This document shows positions 1 through 7,245 of a stretch of DNA of 10,143 bases, one piece after another (the first letter of the stretch is position 1; each line of letters opens with the position of its first letter). This stretch comes from Clostridiales bacterium (GTDB lineage Bacteria > Bacillota > Clostridia > Oscillospirales > Oscillospiraceae): positions 1-10,143 of the forward strand of contig PITX01000027.1 of NCBI GenBank assembly GCA_017577345.1, given 5' to 3'. The notes below the pieces were generated by a model that ran no database searches, was not told the DNA's origin, and worked only from the letters and a program-made list of their open reading frames with translations. Both the position numbers and the translations under genes were made by a program.

Positions 1-259
1 TGCCTACACCGTCGAAGAGGATGGCAAGCAGGGCATGATCCACATCACCCTGAAGTATCTCGGCAATAAGGAAAAGGTCATCTCCGGTCTTCGCCGCGTC
101 TCCAAGCCCGGTCTGCGTGTCTACGCCGGTGCGGAAGAGCTGCCGAAGGTCCTGCGTGGCCTGGGTATTGCCATCATTTCCACATCCAAGGGCGTCATGA
201 CCGATAAGGCTGCTCGTGCAGCACATGTCGGCGGCGAAGTCCTTGCGTTCGTCTGGTAA
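1..259 (+). CDS. rpsH: 30S ribosomal protein S8, 3' part
   Basis: This is the C-terminal 85 residues of ribosomal protein S8, a primary 16S rRNA-binding protein of the small-subunit body. The reading frame is already open at base 2 and ends with TAA at 257-259; the N-terminal third or so (about 45 residues, judged from the usual S8 length near 130) lies outside the window. The S8 signature is visible near the end of the protein: [18 protein letters not shown], followed by the typical terminal GGEVLAFVW. In many bacteria S8 represses its own operon by binding mRNA near the rplE gene, but that site would be upstream of this window. The gene is followed after 12 bases by rplF, with the Shine-Dalgarno AAGGAGG just past the stop codon. 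Confidence 0.97.
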   Translation, partial: AYTVEEDGKQGMIHITLKYLGNKEKVISGLRRVSKPGLRVYAGAEELPKVLRGLGIAIISTSKGVMTDKAARAAHVGGEVLAFVW

Positions 260-271
260 GGAGGTAACACT

Positions 272-817
272 ATGTCCAGAATCGGCAAAATGCCTATCAC
301 TGTACCGGCCGGCGTTCAAGTGACTATCGAAGACGGCAACATCGTTACCGTCAAGGGCCCGAAGGGTACACTGACCAGCACATTCCATCATGATATGATC
401 ATCAAGCAGGAAGGCACAGTGATCACTGTTTCCCGTCCTGACGAAGAGCATGCACACAAGAGCCTGCATGGTCTGACCCGCACCCTGCTGAACAACATGA
501 TCGTCGGCGTTGACAAGGGCTTCAGCAAGGAGCTGGAAGTCAACGGTGTCGGCTACCGTGCAGCAAAGGAAGACAAGAAGCTTGTCCTGAATGTTGGCTA
601 TTCTCATCCTGTTGCTATGGAAGAGATCGACGGCATCACGATCGAAGTTCCCGCTCCCAACAAGATCATTATCAGCGGCATCGACAAGCAGAAGGTCGGT
701 CAGTTCGCTGCCAATGTCAGAGGGAAGAGACCTCCCGAACCCTATAAGGGCAAGGGCATCAAGTATTCCACCGAAGTTTTGCACCTCAAAGAGGGCAAGG
801 CCGGTGGTAAGAAGTAA
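272..817 (+). CDS. rplF: 50S ribosomal protein L6
   Basis: Encodes the 181-residue large-subunit protein L6, which binds 23S rRNA near the sarcin-ricin loop and the base of the L7/L12 stalk. The N-terminus [15 protein letters not shown] and the C-terminal [13 protein letters not shown] motif are hallmark L6 sequences, and the length is normal for the family (about 175-185). The two-fold repeated L6 domain architecture fits: first half about residues 1-80, second about 85-165, then a basic tail ending GGKK. The ATG at 272 follows AAGGAGGT with good spacing. The gene sits in the canonical rpsH-rplF-rplR order. Codon use is strongly biased (AAG for Lys, CGT/CGC for Arg), as expected for a highly expressed gene. 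Confidence 0.98.
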   Translation: MSRIGKMPITVPAGVQVTIEDGNIVTVKGPKGTLTSTFHHDMIIKQEGTVITVSRPDEEHAHKSLHGLTRTLLNNMIVGVDKGFSKELEVNGVGYRAAKEDKKLVLNVGYSHPVAMEEIDGITIEVPAPNKIIISGIDKQKVGQFAANVRGKRPPEPYKGKGIKYSTEVLHLKEGKAGGKK

Positions 818-833
818 TAGGAGGTGTGCGTAA

Positions 834-1193
834 ATGATTAAACTAACCGATAAGAAAGCAATGCGCCAGAAGCGCCATGTTCGCGTTCGCGGTAAGATCT
901 CCGGCACACCGTGCAGACCCCGCCTGAATGTTTTCAGAAGCAACGCCAACATCTATGCTCAGATCATTGATGATGTCAACGGAGTCACTCTGGTTTCCGC
1001 TTCCACCGTGGAAAAAGAGTTCGAAGGTGCAACCGGCAACTGCGAAGCTGCCAAGAAGGTCGGACAGCTGATCGCCGAGCGCGCAAAAGCCAAGGAGATC
1101 GAAGAGGTCGTTTTCGACCGCGGCGGTTATGTCTATCACGGCCGTATCGCAGCTCTGGCTGACGGTGCCCGCGAAGGCGGACTCAAATTCTAA
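834..1193 (+). CDS. rplR: 50S ribosomal protein L18
   Basis: Encodes the 119-residue L18, which binds 5S rRNA and helps anchor it in the central protuberance of the large subunit. The basic N-terminal tail ([19 protein letters not shown]) and the following [20 protein letters not shown] are typical of L18, as is the C-terminal [26 protein letters not shown]. Length matches the usual 117-122 residues. The ATG at 834 is preceded by AGGAGGTG directly after the rplF stop. A 98-codon open frame antisense to it is a codon-bias shadow. Confidence 0.98.
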   Translation: MIKLTDKKAMRQKRHVRVRGKISGTPCRPRLNVFRSNANIYAQIIDDVNGVTLVSASTVEKEFEGATGNCEAAKKVGQLIAERAKAKEIEEVVFDRGGYVYHGRIAALADGAREGGLKF

Positions 1194-1209
1194 GAGGAGG
1201 AACTGAAGA

Positions 1210-1722
1210 ATGGCTTATAACAGAGCACCTGAAAAGGACAATGCTCCCGAAATGATCGAACGCGTCGTATACCTGAACCGTGTCAGCAAGACCGTTAAGG
1301 GCGGCCGCGTCATGAAGTTCTCCGCGCTGGTAGTTGTCGGCGACGGCAACGGCACCGTGGGCTACGGCCTCGGCAAGGCGGCGGAAGTTTCCGAAGCCAT
1401 CCTCAAGGGCATCGCAAATGCGAAGAAGAACCTGCATAAGGTCACCCTCTCCGGCACCACGATCCCCCATGAGGTCATCGGCATCTACGGTGCCGGCTCC
1501 GTCCTGATGAAGCCCGCTTCTGTCGGTACCGGCGTTATCGCCGGCGGCGCAGTGCGTGCTGTCATGGAAGCAGTCGGTATCACCAATATTCGTACCAAGT
1601 GCCTGCGCTCCAATAACCCGCAGAATGTTGTCAAGGCAACGATGCAGGGTCTGCTGAGCCTGCGCGGACCTGCCCAGGTCGCTCGCATCCGCGGCAAGAG
1701 CGTGGAAGAAATCATCGGATAA
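1210..1722 (+). CDS. rpsE: 30S ribosomal protein S5
   Basis: Encodes the 170-residue S5, a protein at the mRNA entry and decoding region of the small subunit that influences translational accuracy. The double-stranded-RNA-binding-like N-terminal domain is visible as [21 protein letters not shown], followed by the signature [21 protein letters not shown]. The C-terminal half contains [19 protein letters not shown], the conserved S5 fold-2 core. The start ATG at 1210 is preceded by AGAGGAGGAACTG, an AGGAGG site with spacing near 8 bases. Length is normal (about 165-172). The first residues ([17 protein letters not shown]) are a short acidic/basic leader that varies between species. Confidence 0.98.
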   Translation: MAYNRAPEKDNAPEMIERVVYLNRVSKTVKGGRVMKFSALVVVGDGNGTVGYGLGKAAEVSEAILKGIANAKKNLHKVTLSGTTIPHEVIGIYGAGSVLMKPASVGTGVIAGGAVRAVMEAVGITNIRTKCLRSNNPQNVVKATMQGLLSLRGPAQVARIRGKSVEEIIG

Positions 1723-1736
1723 GGAGGATACGATAA

Positions 1737-1919
1737 ATGGCACAGTTAAAGATAAAGCTCGTCAAGAGCCTCAACGGTCGTATCCGGAAGCACATTGCCA
1801 CGGCGGAATCCTTTGGTCTTCGCAAGATCGGCCAGGAAACCATCCAGCCCGACAATGAACAGACCCGCGGCAAGATCGCTAAGATCGGCTATCTGCTTGA
1901 GGTCACCGAAGTAGAATAA
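1737..1919 (+). CDS. rpmD: 50S ribosomal protein L30
   Basis: Encodes the 60-residue bacterial L30, a small ferredoxin-like-fold protein on the large subunit. The sequence [15 protein letters not shown], the central [13 protein letters not shown] and the terminal [16 protein letters not shown] match the family; length is exactly typical (58-62). The ATG at 1737 follows AAGGAGGATACGATAA after the rpsE stop. rpmD sits in its canonical place between rpsE and rplO. Not all bacteria keep this gene, so its presence is a mild lineage marker. Confidence 0.97.
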   Translation: MAQLKIKLVKSLNGRIRKHIATAESFGLRKIGQETIQPDNEQTRGKIAKIGYLLEVTEVE

Positions 1920-1932
1920 GGAGGAGACAAGA

Positions 1933-2373
1933 ATGGAATTACATGAACTTGCTCCCGTTCTGGGTTCTACCCAGGTAGCAAAGCGCAAGGGTCGCGGCAC
2001 CGGCACCGGCAACGGAAAGACTGCAGGCCGCGGCCACAAGGGTCAGAAGGCCCGTTCCGGCGGCAAGGTCCGTATCGGCTTTGAAGGTGGCCAGATGCCT
2101 CTGGCACGTCGTATTCCGAAACGCGGCTTCAACAACATCTTTGCAAAGCCCCTGACCGAGGTCAATCTCGGTGCCTTCGAGGTATTTGAGGACGGTGCAG
2201 TTGTTGATGCAGCGGCTCTGGAAGAGAAGGGCATTATCCGTGACTGCAAGTACGGTTTGAAGGTTCTGTCCAACGGCACCCTCACGAAGAAGCTGACCGT
2301 AAAGGCAGCAGCATTCTCTGGTTCTGCCAAAGCAAAGATCGAGGAGGCAGGCGGAAAGGCTGAGGTGGTGTAA
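1933..2373 (+). CDS. rplO: 50S ribosomal protein L15
   Basis: Encodes the 146-residue L15, an early-to-intermediate assembly protein of the large subunit with a long, disordered glycine/arginine-rich N-terminal extension that threads into 23S rRNA. That extension is clear: [19 protein letters not shown], followed by [19 protein letters not shown] and IPKRGF. The globular C-terminal domain ends [13 protein letters not shown]. The ATG at 1933 follows AAGGAGGAGACAAGA. The stop TAA (2371-2373) is immediately followed by the GTG start of secY, so the two reading frames abut with no gap and secY's Shine-Dalgarno site lies inside the last rplO codons. Confidence 0.98.
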   Translation: MELHELAPVLGSTQVAKRKGRGTGTGNGKTAGRGHKGQKARSGGKVRIGFEGGQMPLARRIPKRGFNNIFAKPLTEVNLGAFEVFEDGAVVDAAALEEKGIIRDCKYGLKVLSNGTLTKKLTVKAAAFSGSAKAKIEEAGGKAEVV

Positions 2374-2376
2374 GTG
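2362..2376 (+). promoter_or_regulatory. secY ribosome-binding site inside rplO with GTG start
   Basis: GAGGTGG lies eight bases upstream of the GTG start at 2374 and is formed by the final codons of rplO. There is no intergenic base between the rplO TAA and the secY GTG. Ribosomes finishing rplO would therefore end exactly on the secY initiation region, which favours coupled translation; the coupling itself is inferred. Confidence 0.7.
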
Positions 2377-3672
2377 CTTACGACACTTCGCAACGCGTGG
2401 AAAATTGCCGATCTTCGCAAGAAGATCCTGTTCACGCTCCTGATCATCCTGCTTTACCGTATCGGTAATGTCATCCCCGTTCCGTTCGTCAATGTTGAGA
2501 ACATGTCTACTATGTTCGACCAGCAGTTGAGCAACACCATCTTCGGTCTGTTCAACATGATGTCCGGCAACGCATTCTCCATGGCGACGATCTTCGCCCT
2601 GAGCATCCAGCCGTATATCAACGCATCCATCATCATCCAGCTCCTCACCATTGCGATCCCTGCTCTGGAACGCCTGAGCAAGGACGGCGGTGAGGAAGGC
2701 AAGAAGAAGATCAACAAGATCACCCAGCTGACTACCGTGGGTCTCGGCCTTCTGATGGGCTTTGCCTACTATGTCATGCTTGTCAACTACAACGACCAGT
2801 ATGCCCAGCAGGGCATGGCACTGCTGACGGAAACGGGCATCCTGCCTGCAATCGTCATCATCCTGTCCTTCATGACCGGCGCTACCTTAGTCATGTGGTT
2901 GGGCGACCAGATCACGCAGTACGGTATCGGCAACGGTATCTCCATGATCCTGTTCGCAAACATCATTGCCCGTATCCCCGGCGGTATCATCATGCCGATG
3001 ATCAACATGCTGTGGGCAAAGTGGTACTGGGTGCTTGCCCTCATCGTTGCGATGCTGGCAATCATTGTCTTTATCATTTTCGTCTCTCAGGCAGAGCGCA
3101 GGATCCCTGTGCAGTATGCCAAGAGAGTTGTCGGACGCAAGGTCTACGGCGGTCAGAACACGCACCTGCCGATCAAGGTCAATATGTCCGGCGTTATGCC
3201 GATCATCTTCGCACAGTCTATTGCCTCTCTGCCTGCTACGATCTGCGCCTTTGTCGGCGTTCGCAGCGGCTGGTGGTATGAGAATGTGTTCAGCAGCACC
3301 AGCGCGATCTACGCTGTCTGCTATCTGCTGCTCATCGTTGGCTTCAGCTACTTCTATGCAACGATCCAGTACAACCCCGTTGAGGTTGCCAACAACCTCA
3401 AGAAGAACGGCGGCTTCATCCCCGGCTTCCGTCCGGGTCGCCCGACATCGGATTTCATCCACAAGGTCATCAACAAGATCACGCTCTTCGGTGCGATCTA
3501 CCTTGGTATCATTGCGGTGCTTCCGATCGTTCTCGGCGTTGTGATGAAGGATACCACCTTCTCCTTCGGCGGCACATCTGTTATCATCATTGTATCTGTA
3601 GCTCTTGAAACCGTCTCGGCAATCGAGGCTCAGATGATGATGCGCAACTATTCCGGTTTCCTCGAGAAGTAA
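2374..3672 (+). CDS. secY: Preprotein translocase channel subunit SecY
   Basis: Encodes the 432-residue SecY, the pore-forming inner-membrane subunit of the SecYEG translocon that exports unfolded preproteins and inserts membrane proteins. The N-terminus (LRNAWKIADLRKKILFTLL) leads into the first of ten expected membrane segments. Conserved markers include the plug-region RIGNVIPVPFV, the SIQPYINASIIIQLL segment, the GIGNGIS motif, the cytosolic loop AERRIPVQYAKRVVGRK, and the NPVEVANNLKKNGGFIPGFR stretch (about residues 334-353), the loop that contacts ribosome and SecA. Start is GTG at 2374, directly after the rplO stop; GAGG at 2362-2365 within rplO serves as the ribosome-binding site. This tight junction suggests translational coupling of the channel to L15 synthesis. 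Length is standard. Confidence 0.98.
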   Translation: MLTTLRNAWKIADLRKKILFTLLIILLYRIGNVIPVPFVNVENMSTMFDQQLSNTIFGLFNMMSGNAFSMATIFALSIQPYINASIIIQLLTIAIPALERLSKDGGEEGKKKINKITQLTTVGLGLLMGFAYYVMLVNYNDQYAQQGMALLTETGILPAIVIILSFMTGATLVMWLGDQITQYGIGNGISMILFANIIARIPGGIIMPMINMLWAKWYWVLALIVAMLAIIVFIIFVSQAERRIPVQYAKRVVGRKVYGGQNTHLPIKVNMSGVMPIIFAQSIASLPATICAFVGVRSGWWYENVFSSTSAIYAVCYLLLIVGFSYFYATIQYNPVEVANNLKKNGGFIPGFRPGRPTSDFIHKVINKITLFGAIYLGIIAVLPIVLGVVMKDTTFSFGGTSVIIIVSVALETVSAIEAQMMMRNYSGFLEK

Positions 3673-3686
3673 TCGGAGGCCGGAGC

Positions 3687-4319
3687 ATGAGACTGATTCT
3701 TTTAGGAGCACCCGGTGCGGGAAAAGGAACGCAGGCTGAGATCATTGCAGCCAAGCTGAACATCCCGACCATTTCCACCGGGAATATCCTTCGGGAAGCA
3801 ATCAAAAACGGTACGGAAACCGGTTTGAAGGCCAAGAGCTTCATGGATCAGGGCATGCTTGTTCCCGACGATGTCATTATCGGCATCGTCCGGGAGCGGC
3901 TGGCGCAGCCGGATTGTGCAAACGGCTACATTCTTGACGGAATGCCGCGCACGATCCCGCAGGCGCAGGCTCTGCTGGACCAGGGCGTTGAAATCGACCG
4001 TGTCGTCTCTATTGAAATTGTCGATGAAGTGATCGAAAAGCGCATGACAGGACGCCGCGTCTGCGGCACCTGCGGTGCAAGCTATCACATCACGGCAAAC
4101 CCGCCCAAAACGGAGGGCATCTGCAATGCGTGCGGCAGCGAGCTGACGATCCGCAAGGATGACAAGCCGGAAACGGTGCGTCATCGCCTTGCGGTGTATC
4201 ACAGCGAGACCGAAGCACTCAAGGGCTTCTATGAAAAGCTCGGAAAGCTGCGGCTTGTCGAGGGAAATCAGCCCATCGAGGATGCAACTCGTGATATTCT
4301 GGCGGCGTTGGGTGTATAA
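3687..4319 (+). CDS. adk: Adenylate kinase, zinc-binding LID type
   Basis: Encodes a 210-residue adenylate kinase, which interconverts ATP + AMP and two ADP in the cytoplasm. The P-loop GAPGAGKGT is at residues 7-15, and the AMP-binding helix region with TGNILR follows. The LID domain has four cysteines, C126, C129, C146 and C149, in a CxxC-x16-CxxC pattern that binds a structural zinc, usual in Gram-positive enzymes. Arg residues of ETVRHRL (about 162-168) are in the expected catalytic position. The normally DGFPRT signature reads DGMPRT here (D84-R88 with M86), an uncommon substitution. The ATG at 3687 follows GGAGG at 3675-3679, 14 bases after secY. Placement between secY and map is the classical arrangement. 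Codon bias is weaker than in the ribosomal genes. Confidence 0.98.
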   Translation: MRLILLGAPGAGKGTQAEIIAAKLNIPTISTGNILREAIKNGTETGLKAKSFMDQGMLVPDDVIIGIVRERLAQPDCANGYILDGMPRTIPQAQALLDQGVEIDRVVSIEIVDEVIEKRMTGRRVCGTCGASYHITANPPKTEGICNACGSELTIRKDDKPETVRHRLAVYHSETEALKGFYEKLGKLRLVEGNQPIEDATRDILAALGV

Positions 4320-4320
4320 A

Positions 4321-5076
4321 ATGATCCCGATCAAAAATGAACGCGAAATCTCCGTGATGCGCCGTGCCTGTAAGATTACCGCGGCAGCCCGTGCCTTGGC
4401 AGGGGAGATGGTAAGACCCGGCGTAACAACCAGGGAGATTGACAAAGCGGTCCACGATTTTATCGTGTCGCAAGGTGCAACACCTTCCTTCCTCAACTAT
4501 TCCGGTTATCCTGCAAGTGCCTGTATTTCCGTGAACAATACCGTCATTCACGGCATACCGGACGGCAGAGTGCTGAAAGAGGGCGACATCGTTTCTGTCG
4601 ATGTCGGTGCCTGTTGGGGAGGATTTCACGGAGACTGCGCCGCAACTTTCGCCTGCGGAGAGATTACTCCCGAGGCAAAAAAGCTCATTGATGTCACGAG
4701 GCAGAGCTTTTTCGAGGGCGTGAAATTTGCACGCCAGGGCTACCGTATTTCCGACATCGGCCATGCAGTGCAGACCTATGTCGAGACCAACGGATTTTCC
4801 GTGGTGCGAGCCTTCATCGGTCACGGTGTCGGCGAGCATCTGCACGAGGAGCCGGAGGTTCCGAATTACGGCAAGCCCGGAAGAGGCCCGAGACTGGTTC
4901 ACGGAATGACGATCGCGGTCGAGCCGATGGTCAATGTCGGCACCTTTGAGGTGCGGGTATTGAAGGACGGCTGGACGACGGTCACCGCGGACGGCAAGCT
5001 CTCGGCGCACTACGAAAATACTGTCCTCATCACAGACGGCGAGCCGGAAATTCTCACCGTCACCGAGGGGCTTTGA
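4321..5076 (+). CDS. map: Methionine aminopeptidase, type I
   Basis: Encodes a 251-residue type I methionine aminopeptidase that removes the initiator methionine from nascent proteins. The pita-bread fold metal ligands are all present: D94 (in SVDVG), D105 (in HGDCAATF), H168 (in GHGVGEHLHEEP), E201 (in AVEPMV) and E232 (in HYENT); H77 in HGIPDG is the substrate-contacting histidine. There is no N-terminal SH3-binding or zinc-finger extension, so this is the short form. I chose the ATG at 4321 although the frame stays open upstream inside adk, because MIPIKNEREISVMR aligns with the usual N-terminus. The start lies one base after the adk stop and has only a weak GGGTG upstream, so translation probably depends on coupling to adk. 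Confidence 0.97.
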   Translation: MIPIKNEREISVMRRACKITAAARALAGEMVRPGVTTREIDKAVHDFIVSQGATPSFLNYSGYPASACISVNNTVIHGIPDGRVLKEGDIVSVDVGACWGGFHGDCAATFACGEITPEAKKLIDVTRQSFFEGVKFARQGYRISDIGHAVQTYVETNGFSVVRAFIGHGVGEHLHEEPEVPNYGKPGRGPRLVHGMTIAVEPMVNVGTFEVRVLKDGWTTVTADGKLSAHYENTVLITDGEPEILTVTEGL

Positions 5077-5078
5077 CA

Positions 5079-5366
5079 ATGGAAATTTCCAAATCGGATG
5101 TTGTTCTTTCCGTCGCCGGTCACGACATGGGAATGCTGTTCTATGTGATCGACACAGACGGTGTGTACGTTTCCCTCGCGAACGGCAAGGAAAGAAAGGT
5201 TGAAAAGCCCAAGCGCAAAAAACTGAAACATGTCCGCAAACTCCCTCGGTCAGATTCGTCGCTCACCGAGAAAATCCGTTCCGGTGAGCCACTACTCAAC
5301 AGCGAATTACGAAGGGAACTGGCGAAAATTCGTCAGGAAATCAGCGTTTTAACCAAGGAGGGTTAA
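5079..5366 (+). CDS. KOW-domain RNA-binding protein of the map-infA interval
   Basis: Encodes a 95-residue basic protein. Residues about 5-40 ([20 protein letters not shown] and following) resemble a KOW motif as found in the L14e/L27e-like group of RNA-binding proteins; a very basic segment follows ([12 protein letters not shown], about 44-56), and the last 35 residues look helical and charged ([16 protein letters not shown]). A gene of this type commonly occurs between map and infA in Clostridia, and databases usually label it a KOW domain-containing or ribosomal-L14e-like protein; its function is not established to my knowledge. A role in ribosome assembly or translation is inferred from the neighbours. 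I prefer ATG at 5079 over TTG at 5073 because GAGGGG (5065-5070) is then eight bases away. It starts two bases after map, and its use of AAA for Lys is higher than in the ribosomal genes. Confidence 0.88.
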   Translation: MEISKSDVVLSVAGHDMGMLFYVIDTDGVYVSLANGKERKVEKPKRKKLKHVRKLPRSDSSLTEKIRSGEPLLNSELRRELAKIRQEISVLTKEG

Positions 5367-5374
5367 GAAACTTG
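5355..5374 (+). promoter_or_regulatory. infA ribosome-binding site and TTG start
   Basis: AAGGAGGG (5355-5362) overlaps the end of the KOW gene and lies nine bases before TTG at 5372. The strong Shine-Dalgarno match decides the start, and it agrees with the conserved IF-1 N-terminus. Whether the weak start codon has a regulatory purpose is not visible from the sequence. Confidence 0.85.
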
Positions 5375-5590
5375 GCAAAGGACGACGTAATCGAACTTGA
5401 GGGCATCGTAACCGATGCATTGCCGAACGCGATGTTCAAAGTCAAAATCGGCGGAGAGCATGTGATTCTGGCACACATTTCCGGCAAGCTCAGAATGAAC
5501 TATATCAAGATCTTGCCCGGTGACAAGGTAACTGTTCAGATGTCTCCGTACGATCTGACCCAGGGTCGGATCACATGGAGAAGCAAGTAA
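5372..5590 (+). CDS. infA: Translation initiation factor IF-1
   Basis: Encodes the 72-residue IF-1, an OB-fold protein that binds the A site of the 30S subunit during initiation and works with IF-2 and IF-3. The sequence [20 protein letters not shown], then [19 protein letters not shown] and [14 protein letters not shown], is diagnostic and full length. Initiation is at TTG (5372), since the conserved MAKDD N-terminus begins exactly there and no ATG is available in frame nearby. The rare start codon is supported by a perfect AAGGAGGG at 5355-5362, nine bases upstream. The gene follows the KOW protein after five bases and precedes rpmJ by 36. Confidence 0.98.
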   Translation: MAKDDVIELEGIVTDALPNAMFKVKIGGEHVILAHISGKLRMNYIKILPGDKVTVQMSPYDLTQGRITWRSK

Positions 5591-5626
5591 TTTAGAGACA
5601 TTGTTCTCATATGGAGGTTAAACAGT

Positions 5627-5740
5627 ATGAAGGTTAGACCGTCCGTGAAGCCCATGTGCGAAAAATGTAAGATTATCAAGCGCAAGGGTCGCGTCATGGT
5701 AATTTGCGAAAATCCCAAGCATAAGCAGAGACAAGGCTAA
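5627..5740 (+). CDS. rpmJ: 50S ribosomal protein L36, zinc-ribbon form
   Basis: Encodes the 37-residue L36, the smallest ribosomal protein, which binds 23S rRNA in the large subunit. The sequence begins [20 protein letters not shown] and carries the zinc ligands C11, C14, C27 and H32, so this is the zinc-containing (C+) form rather than the zinc-free paralogue induced under zinc starvation in some bacteria. The ATG at 5627 is preceded by GGAGG at 5613-5617. The length of 37 is the standard one for Gram-positive L36. It lies in the canonical infA-rpmJ-rpsM order. It is short enough to be missed by automatic gene calling. Confidence 0.97.
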   Translation: MKVRPSVKPMCEKCKIIKRKGRVMVICENPKHKQRQG

Positions 5741-5759
5741 TAGGAGGTGCTTGAAGTAA

Positions 5760-6128
5760 ATGGCACGTATTGCTGGTATTGACCTGCCCCGCGAGAAGAG
5801 AATTGAGATCGGACTCACCTATATCTTCGGCATCGGCAGAAAGAGCGCCAAGGACATCCTTGCGATGGCCGGCGTTGATCCCGACATCCGCGTCAAGGAC
5901 CTGACAGAAGATCAGGAAGCTGCGCTGCGTGATGTCATCGACAAGAACTACACCATCGAAGGCGACCTCCGCCGTGAAGTCGCTCTGAACATTAAGCGTT
6001 TGACTGAAATCGGCTGCTACCGCGGCCTGCGTCATCGTCGTGGTCTGCCCGTTCGCGGTCAGCGCACCAAGACGAACGCTCGCACCCGTAAGGGTCCGAA
6101 GAAGACCATCGCTAATAAGAAGAAGTAA
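5760..6128 (+). CDS. rpsM: 30S ribosomal protein S13
   Basis: Encodes the 122-residue S13, which sits at the top of the small-subunit head and bridges to the large subunit and to P-site tRNA. The N-terminus [20 protein letters not shown] with [13 protein letters not shown] (helix-two-turn-helix part), the [20 protein letters not shown] signature and the basic tail [12 protein letters not shown] are all classic. AGGAGGT is 5742-5748, with an 11-base gap to ATG at 5760. S13 opens the alpha-operon part of the cluster. Confidence 0.98.
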   Translation: MARIAGIDLPREKRIEIGLTYIFGIGRKSAKDILAMAGVDPDIRVKDLTEDQEAALRDVIDKNYTIEGDLRREVALNIKRLTEIGCYRGLRHRRGLPVRGQRTKTNARTRKGPKKTIANKKK

Positions 6129-6142
6129 GGAGGGATATGTAA

Positions 6143-6544
6143 ATGGCAAAGGCTAATGCAAAGAAAGTTATCAAGCGCCGTCGCGAGCGCAAGAACATTG
6201 AAAAGGGCGCCGTTCATATCCGTGCTTCCTTTAACAACACCATGGTCACCGTGACCGACCTGCAGGGCAATGCTCTTTCCTGGGCATCCTCCGGCGGTCT
6301 CGGCTTCCGCGGTTCCCGTAAGTCCACCCCGTATGCTGCACAGATGTGCGCAGAGACTGCTGCAAAGGCTGCCATCGACGTCTGCGGTCTGAAGACCGTT
6401 GAAGTCTATGTCAAGGGTCCCGGTCAGGGACGCGAAGCAGCGATCCGCGCTCTGCAGTCCGCCGGCCTGGAAGTCGTCTCCATTAAGGACGTTACCCCCA
6501 TTGCTCACAATGGCTGCCGTCCCCCCAAGAGACGTCGTGTCTAA
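6143..6544 (+). CDS. rpsK: 30S ribosomal protein S11
   Basis: Encodes the 133-residue S11, on the small-subunit platform near the mRNA exit and the 3' end of 16S rRNA. The family signature is seen in [34 protein letters not shown] and the terminal [18 protein letters not shown]. Length is within the usual 125-135, the extra residues being in the basic N-terminal tail ([12 protein letters not shown]). The ATG at 6143 follows AAGGAGGGATATGTAA. The gene begins 14 bases after rpsM. Confidence 0.98.
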   Translation: MAKANAKKVIKRRRERKNIEKGAVHIRASFNNTMVTVTDLQGNALSWASSGGLGFRGSRKSTPYAAQMCAETAAKAAIDVCGLKTVEVYVKGPGQGREAAIRALQSAGLEVVSIKDVTPIAHNGCRPPKRRRV

Positions 6545-6567
6545 TTCGTTAAGGAGGAAAAGTTAGA

Positions 6568-7164
6568 ATGGCGAAAAATACTCAGCCTGTTCTCAAGCGC
6601 TGCCGTACGCTCGGCGTTTCTCCTGCCGTTATGGGTTATTCCAAGACTTCCAACAAAAACCCCGGCGGTCAGAGAAGAGCAAAGAAGTCCGAATATGCAA
6701 TGCAGCTCACTGAGAAGCAGAAGGTTAAATTCGTATACGGTATTCTTGAAAAGCAGTTCCGTATGTACTATGAAAAGGCTGCCCGTGCAGAAGGCAATAC
6801 CGGCGAAGTCCTGCTCAGCCTGATTGAGCGCCGCCTGGATAATGTCGTCTACCGTCTTGGCTTTGCTGCCACCCGCCGTGAGGCCCGTCAGCTCGTCAAC
6901 CACGGTCACTATACTGTCAACGGCAAGCGCGTCAACATCCCGTCCTACCTTGTTAAGACCGGTGATGTGATCGCTGTCAGCGAAAAGAGCAGCTCCAACA
7001 ATCGTTTTAAGAAGCTGAAGGAAGACGATGCATTCATTGCCGCACCGAAGTGGCTTGACCGCGACAAGAACACCCTGACGGGTAAGGTTCTTGCTCTGCC
7101 GGCAAGAGACGATATCGACTTCGAGATCGCAGAACACCTCATCGTCGAGTTGTACTCCAAGTAA
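6568..7164 (+). CDS. rpsD: 30S ribosomal protein S4, zinc-free form
   Basis: Encodes the 198-residue S4, a primary assembly protein that nucleates the 5' domain of the small subunit and, in many bacteria, represses its own mRNA. The N-terminal domain here (MAKNTQPVLKRCRTLGVSP) keeps only one cysteine, C12, so the zinc-binding cysteine cluster of C+ type S4 is absent. The S4 RNA-binding (S4-like) domain is clear: ERRLDNVVYRLGFAATRREA, QLVNHGHYTVNGKRVNIPSY. AAGGAGGAAAAG precedes the ATG at 6568. Length is normal for the Gram-positive form. S4 has a 23-base gap from rpsK and an 81-base gap to rpoA, the longest within the operon. Confidence 0.98.
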   Translation: MAKNTQPVLKRCRTLGVSPAVMGYSKTSNKNPGGQRRAKKSEYAMQLTEKQKVKFVYGILEKQFRMYYEKAARAEGNTGEVLLSLIERRLDNVVYRLGFAATRREARQLVNHGHYTVNGKRVNIPSYLVKTGDVIAVSEKSSSNNRFKKLKEDDAFIAAPKWLDRDKNTLTGKVLALPARDDIDFEIAEHLIVELYSK

Positions 7165-7201
7165 TGCTTCACCCTCGTTTATTGGTAAGCTGATTTACAC
7201 C

Positions 7202-7219
7202 GCAGAACATGTGTTTTGC
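7202..7219 (+). promoter_or_regulatory. Small hairpin ahead of rpoA
   Basis: In the 81-base rpsD-rpoA gap, GCAGAAC (7202-7208) can pair with GTTTTGC (7213-7219) across the loop ATGT, giving seven pairs including one G-U. It ends eight bases before the rpoA Shine-Dalgarno AAGGAGGG (7228-7235). There is no T-tract, so it is not a terminator. It could be a processing signal or translational control element, but this is a guess from position only. Confidence 0.35.
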
Positions 7220-7245
7220 AAATTAATAAGGAGGGTATCTGTTAT

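Noticed and set aside
4159..4320. Upstream extension of map inside adk
   Set aside because: The frame is open but the protein sequence there has no resemblance to the family, while the ATG at 4321 gives the canonical N-terminus.
5611..5637. Eight-codon frame ATG...TAG overlapping the rpmJ start
   Set aside because: Its ATG is just before the rpmJ Shine-Dalgarno and it has no ribosome-binding site of its own, so it is probably accidental.
7194..7222. TTTACA followed 17 bases later by TGCAAA as a possible rpoA promoter
   Set aside because: The -10 match is too poor and there is no extended -10; I do not count it as a promoter.
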